Assembly: GCA_001829395.1 (NCBI GenBank)
Contig: MIBD01000100.1
Location: 2,591 to 9,268 of the forward strand
DNA length: 6,678 nt
Direction: 5' to 3'
From: Spirochaetes bacterium GWF1_49_6
Lineage (GTDB): Bacteria > Spirochaetota > Brevinematia > Brevinematales > GWF1-51-8
Shown: in pieces, positions 1 through 4,995 of the stretch
Numbering within the stretch: position 1 is the first letter of the stretch
Layout: each line of letters opens with the position of its first letter
Program-made: the position numbers and the translations under genes
Notes under the pieces: model-generated
Told to the model about the DNA's origin: nothing
Seen by the model: the letters and a program-made list of their open reading frames with translations, nothing else
Databases searched by the model: none

Positions 1-348
1 CGCGGCCTGTTCCAGGCGCGCGAGCATCTCTCCGCCGACACCTCTGCCCCGGTACTCCGGCTTCACCGACACCGAAAGCTCCGGCGTGGATTCGTCGTAA
101 TACCCGTAGCCCTTATTCTCCGCGCCGAAGAACCTCAGCCACGCGATACCGACAATAACGCCCGCATCTTCCGCGGTTACCGCGATCTCGCCCGGCGCGC
201 CGAAACCCCTGTAATACTTGGCGAGTTCCGGTAGCTCGATAATAGAACGCGGTAGGGGGGGATTCCCCGGGGAATTATAGATGCCGAGATAGAGAAACTC
301 CGAGAGCAGGGAGGACTCGATATGGGTTCGGAGGGTGTAGGTTATCAT
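1..348 (-). CDS. GNAT-family N-acetyltransferase, C-terminus cut by window edge
   Basis: The open frame starts at ATG (348-346) and runs through all 116 codons to the window edge without a stop, so the C-terminus is missing. GNAT enzymes move an acyl group from acyl-CoA to an amine; the substrate cannot be read from this sequence. What is seen: a beta-strand segment GVIVGIAWLRFF (about residues 63-74), then a strand ELSVSVKPEY (90-99), followed at once by the acetyl-CoA pyrophosphate-binding loop RGRGVG (R100-G105). This is the classic motif A (R/Q-x-x-G-x-G/A) at the expected place after strand beta4. The start lies 16 nt after the stop of the upstream SDR gene on the same strand, so the two are probably cotranscribed. 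Only a weak SD-like GGCGGGA lies in that gap, so translational coupling is possible. Family assignment is firm; specificity is unknown. Confidence 0.85.
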   Translation of the reverse strand, partial: MITYTLRTHIESSLLSEFLYLGIYNSPGNPPLPRSIIELPELAKYYRGFGAPGEIAVTAEDAGVIVGIAWLRFFGAENKGYGYYDESTPELSVSVKPEYRGRGVGGEMLARLEQAA

Positions 349-364
349 CGGAATATCCCGCCGG

Positions 365-1186
365 TTATTTTCCCTTCTTTATCTTGAACGAGCCGCGCAT
401 GATACCCATGATCCAGCTCTCCGGCAGGTGCCGTTTGAGGAACATCAGGGGTTTTGCCATACTCCCGGTGGGGTAACGCAGTTTACGGCTTCGGCCGGAC
501 GCGGCCTGATAGATAGTTTTAGCGACCACGCTCGGGTGTGAGCCGGGGAAGGATTCCATTCCCTTCAGGGTCGCCGCCATCGTTTTGCCGTATATCCCCC
601 ATGTCGCGATACTGTCGGTGTCCAGCGCCTGGTAGAAATTCGTATGGATGAAGCCGGGTTCGATTATTTTCACGCGGATATTGAACGGCAGCATTTCGTA
701 GTACAGCGCCTCGGAAAAACCTTCGACCGCCCACTTGGTGCTGTTATACACCGAGTATAACGGCACCCCGATCCTTCCGCCGATGGAGGCGATATTGATG
801 ATCGTGCCGCGGCCCTGCTCGCGGAAATGCGGAAGTATCGCGCGGGTGATGTCCATCAGTCCGAATACGTTGGTCTCGTACTGCTTACGTATCTTCGCGT
901 TATCGAGGGTCTCGAACGGCCCCATCAGCGCGTACCCCGCGTTATTCACCAGCGTGTCGATAACGCCGTATTTCCTGATCACGTACTCCATCGCCTGCGA
1001 GATGGATTTCGGATCGGTGACGTCGAGGTGAACGAGGTCGATATTTTGCTGATCGTGCAGTTCGGTGCGTCGTTTACCGGGGTCGCGCATAGTGGCGGCC
1101 ACGTTCCAGCCCTTCGCGGCGAATAGTTGGGCGCTCTCCAGCCCGATCCCGGACGACGAACCTGTAATGATGACGGTTTTAGACAT
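365..1186 (-). CDS. Classical short-chain dehydrogenase/reductase (SDR)
   Basis: A 273-residue NAD(P)-dependent oxidoreductase with a single Rossmann domain; the substrate is unknown. Seen: the cofactor-binding motif TGSSSGIG (residues 8-15), NNAG (81-84), and the full catalytic tetrad N106, S134, Y147 and K151 (YNSTK). PG at 177-178 follows strand beta6, before the substrate loop. The segment ATMR with R34 just after strand beta2 suggests NADP(H) preference (inference from family rules). The length is slightly above the usual ~250, with a basic tail ending KIKKGK. The organisation resembles the 17beta-hydroxysteroid-dehydrogenase-like / COG0300-type SDRs, but no physiological role should be read from that. 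The start is supported by AGGAGG at 1193-1198, 6 nt before ATG, and by a good promoter at 1211-1239. It is the first gene of a probable two-gene unit with the GNAT gene and is divergent from frr. Confidence 0.93.
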   Translation of the reverse strand: MSKTVIITGSSSGIGLESAQLFAAKGWNVAATMRDPGKRRTELHDQQNIDLVHLDVTDPKSISQAMEYVIRKYGVIDTLVNNAGYALMGPFETLDNAKIRKQYETNVFGLMDITRAILPHFREQGRGTIINIASIGGRIGVPLYSVYNSTKWAVEGFSEALYYEMLPFNIRVKIIEPGFIHTNFYQALDTDSIATWGIYGKTMAATLKGMESFPGSHPSVVAKTIYQAASGRSRKLRYPTGSMAKPLMFLKRHLPESWIMGIMRGSFKIKKGK

Positions 1187-1192
1187 GAATAT

Positions 1193-1198
1193 CCTCCT
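1193..1198 (-). promoter_or_regulatory. Ribosome binding site of the SDR gene
   Basis: Perfect AGGAGG on the minus strand, 6 nt from the ATG at 1186. It fixes the SDR start. With the predicted transcription start near 1204 the mRNA leader would be only about 18 nt. Confidence 0.85.
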
Positions 1199-1210
1199 TT
1201 CTGTGGAAAG

Positions 1211-1239
1211 ACTCTAATTCAGGCGCGGAGGAAAGTCAA
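1211..1239 (-). promoter_or_regulatory. Sigma70-type promoter for the SDR-GNAT unit
   Basis: On the minus strand, -35 TTGACT (1239-1234) is followed by a 17-nt spacer and -10 TAGAGT (1216-1211). The -35 matches 5/6 of consensus and the -10 matches 4/6, with optimal spacing. The predicted start near 1204 leaves a short leader containing the AGGAGG site. Read by eye, not scored with a matrix. Confidence 0.65.
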
Positions 1240-1260
1240 ACAATTACAAATGAGACTTTC
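1231..1260. repeat. 7-bp inverted repeat over the SDR promoter -35, candidate operator
   Basis: GAAAGTC (1231-1237) and GACTTTC (1254-1260) are perfect inverted copies separated by 16 bp, so their centres are 23 bp apart, about two helical turns. The left half overlaps the -35 box of the SDR promoter. The position suits a dimeric regulator, but a 7-bp match in a purine-rich region can arise by chance and no regulator gene is nearby. Confidence 0.3.
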
Positions 1261-1287
1261 GGACGGGATGTAAAAGCTATGCATTTA

Positions 1288-1316
1288 TTGATTTTCCGCG
1301 GGTAATCCGTTACAAT
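1288..1316 (+). promoter_or_regulatory. Sigma70-type promoter for the frr-uppS-cdsA operon
   Basis: -35 TTGATT (1288-1293), a 17-nt spacer, then -10 TACAAT (1311-1316). The -35 matches 4/6 and the -10 5/6 of consensus, with optimal spacing. The predicted start near 1323 gives a leader of about 23 nt that includes the frr ribosome binding site. It shows that frr here has its own promoter rather than depending on an upstream pyrH or tsf transcript. Confidence 0.7.
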
Positions 1317-1333
1317 GATAAATCAGAAACAAT

Positions 1334-1339
1334 GGAGGG
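1334..1339 (+). promoter_or_regulatory. Ribosome binding site of frr
   Basis: GGAGGG lies 6 nt before the ATG at 1346, good SD complementarity and spacing, supporting this start. Confidence 0.8.
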
Positions 1340-1345
1340 AAGATT

Positions 1346-1912
1346 ATGACTGATGATTTTAAGGCCGTTAAACAAGAAGCCAACGAGAAGATGGACAAGT
1401 CCATCCAGTTCCTGAAGGACGAATACAAGAAACTCCGCACCGGAAGGGCTAATGCCGCGATGGTGGAGGATATCAAATTTATATATTACGGAAACCCGAC
1501 CCCTATCAAGCAAGCCGCCAGTCTCCAGACCCCCGATCCTCATGCCATCCTCATCGACCCGTGGGATAAATCGGCGCTGCATGCCATCGAAAAAGGTATC
1601 TCCGATTCCGGGATGGGATTTACCGCGTCCAACGACGGCCGCGTCATCCGCGTAGCGGTTCCCCCGTTAACGGAAGACCGCAAGAAGGAAATGGTAAAAT
1701 TCGGGAAGGAAATGGCGGAGGAGTCCCGTGTGGTTATCCGCAACTGGCGGAGAGACATCAACGCGAAGATCAAACAACTCCTGAAAGACGGGCATATCGG
1801 AGAGGATGACGAACGCAGGGAGCTGGACGAGATACAGAAGGTAACGGATAAACATATTAAAACTATCGACGACCTGGTGGCGAACAAAGAAAAGGAGATT
1901 ATGGAAGTCTAA
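1346..1912 (+). CDS. frr: Ribosome recycling factor (RRF)
   Basis: A cytoplasmic protein that, with EF-G, splits the post-termination ribosome so its subunits can be reused. It has 188 residues against about 185 for the family. Seen: helix-bundle domain I at both ends (about 1-30 and 105-185, rich in charged heptads) around the beta-rich domain II. LRTGRAN lies at residues 30-36, YYGNPTP at 47-53, and DPWDKS at 71-76. NDGRVIRVAVPPLTEDRKKE at 96-115 is typical, and VVIRNWRRDIN (129-139) contains R132, the arginine known to matter in E. coli RRF. All key positions are present and the length is complete. It opens the operon, with its own promoter and SD site, and uppS follows after 3 nt in the same reading frame, separated by a single TAA. 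Confidence 0.98.
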   Translation: MTDDFKAVKQEANEKMDKSIQFLKDEYKKLRTGRANAAMVEDIKFIYYGNPTPIKQAASLQTPDPHAILIDPWDKSALHAIEKGISDSGMGFTASNDGRVIRVAVPPLTEDRKKEMVKFGKEMAEESRVVIRNWRRDINAKIKQLLKDGHIGEDDERRELDEIQKVTDKHIKTIDDLVANKEKEIMEV

Positions 1913-1915
1913 CTT

Positions 1916-2644
1916 ATGAGGATATACGGACAGGATATCGACGAAAAAAAGCTCCCCGCTCATGTAGGAATTATTATGGACGGTAACGGGCGATGGGCGA
2001 AGGCGCGCGGATTAGCGCGTATCGCGGGACACGAGGAGGGCTTCAAGTCCCTCGACCGGCTCCTGAACGCCAATAAGGAAATCGGCGTCCGTGTCATCAC
2101 CATCTACGCGTTCTCCACCGAAAACTGGAAACGCCCGCCCGCCGAGGTGCAATTCCTGATGGGCATGGCGAAGAAGATGATCGTCGATTATCTCGACACC
2201 CTTCTCCGCAATGATATCCGTTTCGTGATGACCGGTTCGTTCGAGGGCATCTCCGCCGACCTGAAGGAGATGATACTCGGGGCGATGGAGCGGAGCAAGC
2301 ACTGTAAATCATACACCCTGAACGCCGCGTTCAACTACGGCGGACGGAAGGAGATACTCGACGCGGTACGCCGGATAGCGGCGGATTGTTCCGGCGGGAA
2401 GCTGGACGTGTCGAAGATAGACGAGAAAAAGATCACGGAGTACCTGTATAGCCCGGAATTGCCCGACCCCGATCTGATTATTCGCACGAGCGGGGAATTA
2501 CGTCTGAGTAACTTCCTTCTCTGGGAAGGGGCGTACTCGGAGTTATGGTTCACGAAAAAGTACTGGCCCGACTTCCACCCGAGGGATTTCTGTAAGGCGA
2601 TAGCCGATTTTCAAAAGCGCAAACGACGTTTCGGAAAGGTGTAA
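1916..2644 (+). CDS. uppS: Isoprenyl transferase / undecaprenyl diphosphate synthase
   Basis: A cis-prenyltransferase that adds eight isopentenyl diphosphates to farnesyl diphosphate, making the C55 carrier for peptidoglycan and other envelope glycans; it acts at the cytosolic membrane face. It has 242 residues, close to the E. coli enzyme (~253). Seen: HVGIIMDGNGRWA (16-28) with the catalytic Mg-binding aspartate D22; R35 and GH at 38-39; YAFSTENWKRP (64-74); FNYGGRKE (139-146). IIRTSGELRLSNFLLW (188-203) carries R190, R196 and S198 for pyrophosphate binding, and E209 lies in AYSEL. These match E. coli numbering with a constant offset of four. The start is 3 nt after the frr stop. The best nearby SD is only GGAAG (1903-1907) inside the frr end, with AAGGAG (1892-1897) rather far, so coupling to frr translation is likely. 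Short-chain variants of the family cannot be excluded. Confidence 0.97.
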   Translation: MRIYGQDIDEKKLPAHVGIIMDGNGRWAKARGLARIAGHEEGFKSLDRLLNANKEIGVRVITIYAFSTENWKRPPAEVQFLMGMAKKMIVDYLDTLLRNDIRFVMTGSFEGISADLKEMILGAMERSKHCKSYTLNAAFNYGGRKEILDAVRRIAADCSGGKLDVSKIDEKKITEYLYSPELPDPDLIIRTSGELRLSNFLLWEGAYSELWFTKKYWPDFHPRDFCKAIADFQKRKRRFGKV

Positions 2645-2646
2645 AT

Positions 2647-3504
2647 ATGAGCGATTTTACGAAAAGAATTTTGACCGCGTTGGTCGGCGTACCGATTGCG
2701 GCGTTCACGATATATTTCCCCGGCCTGAACGGTATCCCGTTCGGGGTGGCTATGCTCGTGTTCGCGCTCCTGATGACCTACGAGGTCGCTGCGATGGTGG
2801 AGAAGAAGAACCTCCGCTTTCACCTGTGGATTAATGCCGCGGCGGTAACGTTAGGTGTAGTGAACAGCGCCCTCTACGGGCTGGGCATGGTTGTCGAAAA
2901 TGTCTTCCATACTTTACTATTCGCGATATCGTCGCTGTACCTTCTCGCGCTGTTTATTTCCGAATCGACGCAGGGGAAATTCGACCGTTCCTTCGAAAGC
3001 GTCAGTATCTCCGCGCTGGCGTACGTCATGTTCGGGATATTCTTCCCGATTACCGTGCAGATCAAGATGTGGGACCTGTCCGGCTGGTTCCTGACTATTA
3101 TGATCGGGATACCGTGGCTGAGCGACGCGGGCGGGCTTTTCGCCGGCAAGCTCTTCGGCAAGCACCCCATCGCGTCATTGGCAAGCCCCAATAAGACGGT
3201 CGAGGGGTATATTGGCACGGTGTTTATGGGATTCGCTGCCGGTACTGTGATGTATTTTATGCAGAGCGTCCTCCCGATACGGAATATTTTTTCCTTCGGT
3301 CAGATGATGATCCTGTCGGGCGCGATGATAGTGACCTCGATAGCCGGCGACTTGGGCGAGTCGATGATCAAGCGTTGGGCGAACGTCAAGGACTCGGGGA
3401 CATTCCTTCCCGGGCACGGCGGGATATTCGACCGGATGGACAGCATTATCATATCCGCCCCCATCTTCATGGTGCTCGTCCGCTTCATGGGTTACGGTGT
3501 CTGA
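2647..3504 (+). CDS. cdsA: Phosphatidate cytidylyltransferase (CDP-diglyceride synthase)
   Basis: An integral membrane enzyme making CDP-diacylglycerol from phosphatidic acid and CTP, the branch point to all common bacterial phospholipids. It has 285 residues, the usual size. Seen: a KRILTALVGVP start (residues 6-16) typical of the family, then about eight hydrophobic segments across the chain. WLSDAGGLFAGKLFGKHP (157-174) holds a conserved aspartate, D160; SPNKTVEG is at 180-187 and AGDLGES at 233-239. The full CDS signature runs from S239 to D265: S-x-I-K-R, four residues, K-D, then PGHGGIFDRMD. Every fixed position of that signature is met. The start is 2 nt after the uppS stop, with AAAGGTG (2635-2641) 5 nt upstream inside the uppS end. 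It is the last gene of the operon; no dxr or rseP follows, and the next 722 bp are non-coding. Confidence 0.97.
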   Translation: MSDFTKRILTALVGVPIAAFTIYFPGLNGIPFGVAMLVFALLMTYEVAAMVEKKNLRFHLWINAAAVTLGVVNSALYGLGMVVENVFHTLLFAISSLYLLALFISESTQGKFDRSFESVSISALAYVMFGIFFPITVQIKMWDLSGWFLTIMIGIPWLSDAGGLFAGKLFGKHPIASLASPNKTVEGYIGTVFMGFAAGTVMYFMQSVLPIRNIFSFGQMMILSGAMIVTSIAGDLGESMIKRWANVKDSGTFLPGHGGIFDRMDSIIISAPIFMVLVRFMGYGV

Positions 3505-3511
3505 TACCTTA

Positions 3512-3548
3512 CGCACACTAAGTGAGGGCTAGGCTCGCCTGAAGTGCG
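3512..3548. other. Small stem-loop region just after cdsA
   Basis: CGCAC (3512-3516) can pair with GTGCG (3544-3548), enclosing a perfect small hairpin AGGC-TC-GCCT (3531-3540). It begins 8 nt after the cdsA stop, where a transcript 3' end structure would sit, but no T-run follows, so it is not a canonical intrinsic terminator. From 3549 to 3661 the sequence turns AT-rich, with an A8 run at 3612-3619, and I see no gene or clear site there. Confidence 0.3.
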
Positions 3549-3661
3549 GGAGCTAATCTCCATGCTATTGCAAGATTCCTTTTCTATACTTGTTAATCCA
3601 ATATCCCTATCAAAAAAAACGTAAGAAACCCCCTTCGAAGATTGGCAAATCAAGGAGAATT

Positions 3662-3696
3662 GTTTTCTTTCTTTCCTACAGGGGAAAGAAAGAAAC
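3662..3696. repeat. Perfect 13-bp purine/pyrimidine hairpin
   Basis: TTTCTTTCTTTCC (3664-3676) and GGAAAGAAAGAAA (3683-3695) are exact inverted copies with a 6-nt loop; allowing one bulged T, the stem extends to G3662-C3696. One arm is all pyrimidine and the other all purine. No T-run follows on either strand, so it is a poor intrinsic terminator despite its position between convergent operons. Confidence 0.75.
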
Positions 3697-3742
3697 AAAG
3701 AAAGCCTGCCCCTCCTGAATGCCGCTTAGAAGAAGAAGGGTC

Positions 3743-3871
3743 GCAAAACGGGAAACGCCGTAACTCCTTCCCCCTTTCAGGGGGTCGTCCGACCCGCCAT
3801 CCATGGCTCCTGTCGGAACTCTCCCCTTCCATGGGGGTCGTCGAACAAACGGCGTTTCATTTCCGTTTTGC
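3743..3871. repeat. Bulged 19-bp inverted repeat enclosing smaller hairpins
   Basis: GCAAAACGG (3743-3751) pairs perfectly with CCGTTTTGC (3863-3871), and the adjoining GAAACGCCGT (3752-3761) pairs perfectly with ACGGCGTTTC (3849-3858). Only a 4-nt ATTT bulge (3859-3862) interrupts the right side. The 87 nt inside hold GGGTCG-TC-CGACCC (3782-3795), GCCAT-CC-ATGGC (3796-3807) and CCCC/GGGG around 3823-3836, so a multibranch fold is possible. Outside, ATGCCGC (3719-3725) and GCGGCAT (3883-3889) form another inverted pair. AGAAGAA at 3731-3737 and 3874-3880 flanks the stem as a direct repeat, though not flush with it. Confidence 0.7.
3762..3846 (+). repeat. Two imperfect direct copies inside the 3743-3871 palindrome
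   Basis: AACTCCTTCCCCC followed by TTTCAGGGGGTCGTC (3762-3789) is echoed by AACTCTCCCCTTCC then ATGGGGGTCGTC (3817-3842). The shared frame is AACTC, a C-rich run, a short spacer, then GGGGGTCGTC. Each copy can close its own C-run/G-run hairpin. They start 55 nt apart, which suggests an internal duplication. Confidence 0.55.
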
Positions 3872-3968
3872 TCAGAAGAATCGCGGCATAAAGTCGGGGT
3901 TTAAAGTCAAAAGCGAAAGACGAAAGGTATAAGAAAAGGGAAATTTCTATCCCTATTATCCCAATATT

Positions 3969-4008
3969 CGGGGCTGGGTTTATTCCAGGTTTTAATCCCC
4001 GCGTTTTT
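3969..4008 (+). terminator. Weak candidate terminator for the cdsA operon
   Basis: CGGGG-CTGG (3969-3977), a 7-nt loop, then CCAG (3985-3988), an 8-nt bulge, and CCCCG (3997-4001), with TTTTT at 4004-4008. A GC-rich stem before a T-run fits, but the large bulge and the distance of about 465 nt from the cdsA stop make it doubtful. TTTAATCCCCG (3991-4001) is also a near-inverted copy (10/11) of CGGGGTTTAAA (3895-3905), so it may simply belong to the repeat island. Confidence 0.25.
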
Positions 4009-4022
4009 GAGTGCTTTTACTT

Positions 4023-4117
4023 CCCGCGATAACGACAAAGGGCGTATGTTCGAGCGTGTCTTTTTCACGCTTATTTACGGGCTTGAACGCGAGTTACGCC
4101 CGGCTCGTTATTGCGGG
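4023..4117 (+). repeat. 95-bp imperfect palindrome, possible structured RNA
   Basis: Three nested arms pair in order. CCCGCGATAACG (4023-4034) pairs with CGTTATTGCGGG (4106-4117), 12 bp with one G-T. GGGCGTA (4040-4046) pairs perfectly with TACGCCC (4095-4101). GTTCGAG (4048-4054) pairs with CTTGAAC (4082-4088), 7 bp with one G-T. At the tip AGCGTG (4053-4058) can pair with CACGCT (4066-4071) around a T-rich loop. Both imperfect pairs are G-U on the plus-strand transcript but C-A on the minus, a weak hint that a plus-strand RNA is the structured form. No T-run follows the outer stem. Confidence 0.6.
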
Positions 4118-4226
4118 TTCTTCTCTGAAGCGAAATGGCGCGGGGAACCTCTTTGTTTCTTTCTGGGTTCGCAGCCTGTCCCCGAAGGACTTGCCTGAGG
4201 GGGAAAGAAAGTTAGTGACCAATGGT

Positions 4227-4994
4227 TTATTCTGAGGGGAAATATCCTCTTTTGAAGTAGAGACCCTGCGCGGGGACGGGCGCGCAGTATTTTGACGCGA
4301 GACGGTGGTCTTCGTCCAACGCCTGCCGGATTTCCTCGAGACTCACCTTGCCGAACGCGTAATTCAGCGCCGCCGAGACCAATGTGCGGATCATCCCCTG
4401 CAGGAAGCCGTTACCCTTCACAGTGAACACGACGCGCCCGGGAAGCTCGGCCGCGCGGAAGTAGTAGACCGTCCGCACCGTGGACTTTACCCCCGACCTG
4501 CCGTGGCCGGAGCTGAAACGTCTGAAATCGTGCTCGCCCCGGAAGAGATGCAGGGCGGTGTTGAGGCGCGGCATATCCGGGACACGTTCGATAAAATGCG
4601 CGTAGGAGCGGAAGATGGGGTGGGGGTTCGGCGAGGTCAGCGCGATATAGACATACTCCCGTGCCGACGCGGAGAAACACGCGTTGAATTTATCCGGCAC
4701 CTCGACCGCGGAACGGATTCGGATACTGCGGGGGAGGACGCTGTTGAGCGCGGCGGGGAATTTATCTATCGGGAGGCTCGTGTTCGACGTCTTGAAGTTT
4801 GCGTTGTACGCGATCGCGTGCGCGCCCCTGTCGGTGCGGCCTATCCCCGACGGGGGCTGATGCGGGCCGGGGAGGATGACGCCGAGCGCGCGGTGGATTT
4901 CTCCCTGCACGGTGGGCTGATCGTCCTTATTCTGGAATTGCCATCCGTAAAATTCGGAACCGTCATACGACAGGGTCAGCAGGATATTTCTCAT
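4227..4994 (-). CDS. truA: tRNA pseudouridine(38-40) synthase TruA
   Basis: Converts uridines 38-40 in the anticodon arm of many tRNAs to pseudouridine; cytoplasmic and dimeric in studied relatives. It has 255 residues, within the family range. Seen: YDGSEFYGWQ (10-19); PTVQGEI (27-33); the catalytic loop SGIGRTDRGAHA (49-60) with nucleophile D55; FNACFSASAREYVY (103-116); GEHDFRRF around 150-160; and near the C-terminus GNGFLQGMIRTLV, the conserved tRNA-binding FLxxMxR element. Two positions depart from common family sequence: C106 stands where FxARFSA usually has arginine, and serine follows RTLV where glycine is usual. Neither is catalytic. ATG is 1 nt after the TAG of the thioredoxin-like gene; a weak SD-like GGAAG lies inside that gene's end, so translational coupling is likely. 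The stop lies 16 nt from the repeat island. Confidence 0.96.
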   Translation of the reverse strand: MRNILLTLSYDGSEFYGWQFQNKDDQPTVQGEIHRALGVILPGPHQPPSGIGRTDRGAHAIAYNANFKTSNTSLPIDKFPAALNSVLPRSIRIRSAVEVPDKFNACFSASAREYVYIALTSPNPHPIFRSYAHFIERVPDMPRLNTALHLFRGEHDFRRFSSGHGRSGVKSTVRTVYYFRAAELPGRVVFTVKGNGFLQGMIRTLVSAALNYAFGKVSLEEIRQALDEDHRLASKYCAPVPAQGLYFKRGYFPSE

Positions 4995-4995
4995 A

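Larger units (their letters stand above)
3662..4211. repeat. Composite repeat island between convergent operons (MITE-like)
   Basis: About 550 bp with no credible gene, filling most of the cdsA-truA gap. Its two ends resemble each other. A 15-bp stretch AGAAAGAAACAAAGA at 3687-3701 recurs perfectly inverted at 4150-4164. GGGGAAAGAAAG at 3681-3692 recurs directly at 4200-4211. The outermost segments 3667-3682 and 4194-4211 form an imperfect inverted pair (CTTTCTTTCC, a short variable spacer, then CAGG). Inside lie two further large palindromic units (3743-3871 and 4023-4117), listed separately. The right end stops 16 nt short of the truA stop codon. This architecture fits a non-autonomous mobile element, two nested elements, or a dispersed intergenic repeat family. 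No target-site duplication is clear and no transposase is present, so the mobile interpretation is inference. Confidence 0.55.

Noticed and set aside
3612..3619. A8 run as the T-tract of a minus-strand terminator for truA
   Set aside because: No adequate GC-rich stem precedes it on the minus strand (only a CTTCGAAG palindrome with no usable loop), and it lies over 600 nt past the truA stop.
3731..3880. AGAAGAA direct repeats as a target-site duplication
   Set aside because: They flank the bulged stem but not flush with it (5 and 2 nt away), and the left one is part of a GAA run, so chance is likely.
3642..3932. 96-codon plus-strand frame in the cdsA-truA gap
   Set aside because: It begins at TTG, its sequence is low-complexity (GERKKQRKPAP), and it is made of the arms and hairpins of the repeat island. 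Such spurious frames are common over intergenic repeats.
4178..4190. GTCC/GGAC hairpin with a TTCG-type loop as a truA terminator (minus strand)
   Set aside because: The loop is attractive, but the stem is only 4 bp and no T-run follows on the minus strand.
3505..4226. tRNA or other known RNA gene in the gap
   Set aside because: I looked for cloverleaf arms, a T-loop and a CCA end and found none; the palindromes do not match a known RNA family that I recognise.
4007..4235. Two overlapping plus-strand frames of 63 and 74 codons before truA
   Set aside because: They use TTG-type starts, lack SD sites, cover the 95-bp palindrome, and one runs into the truA end. No domain is recognisable.
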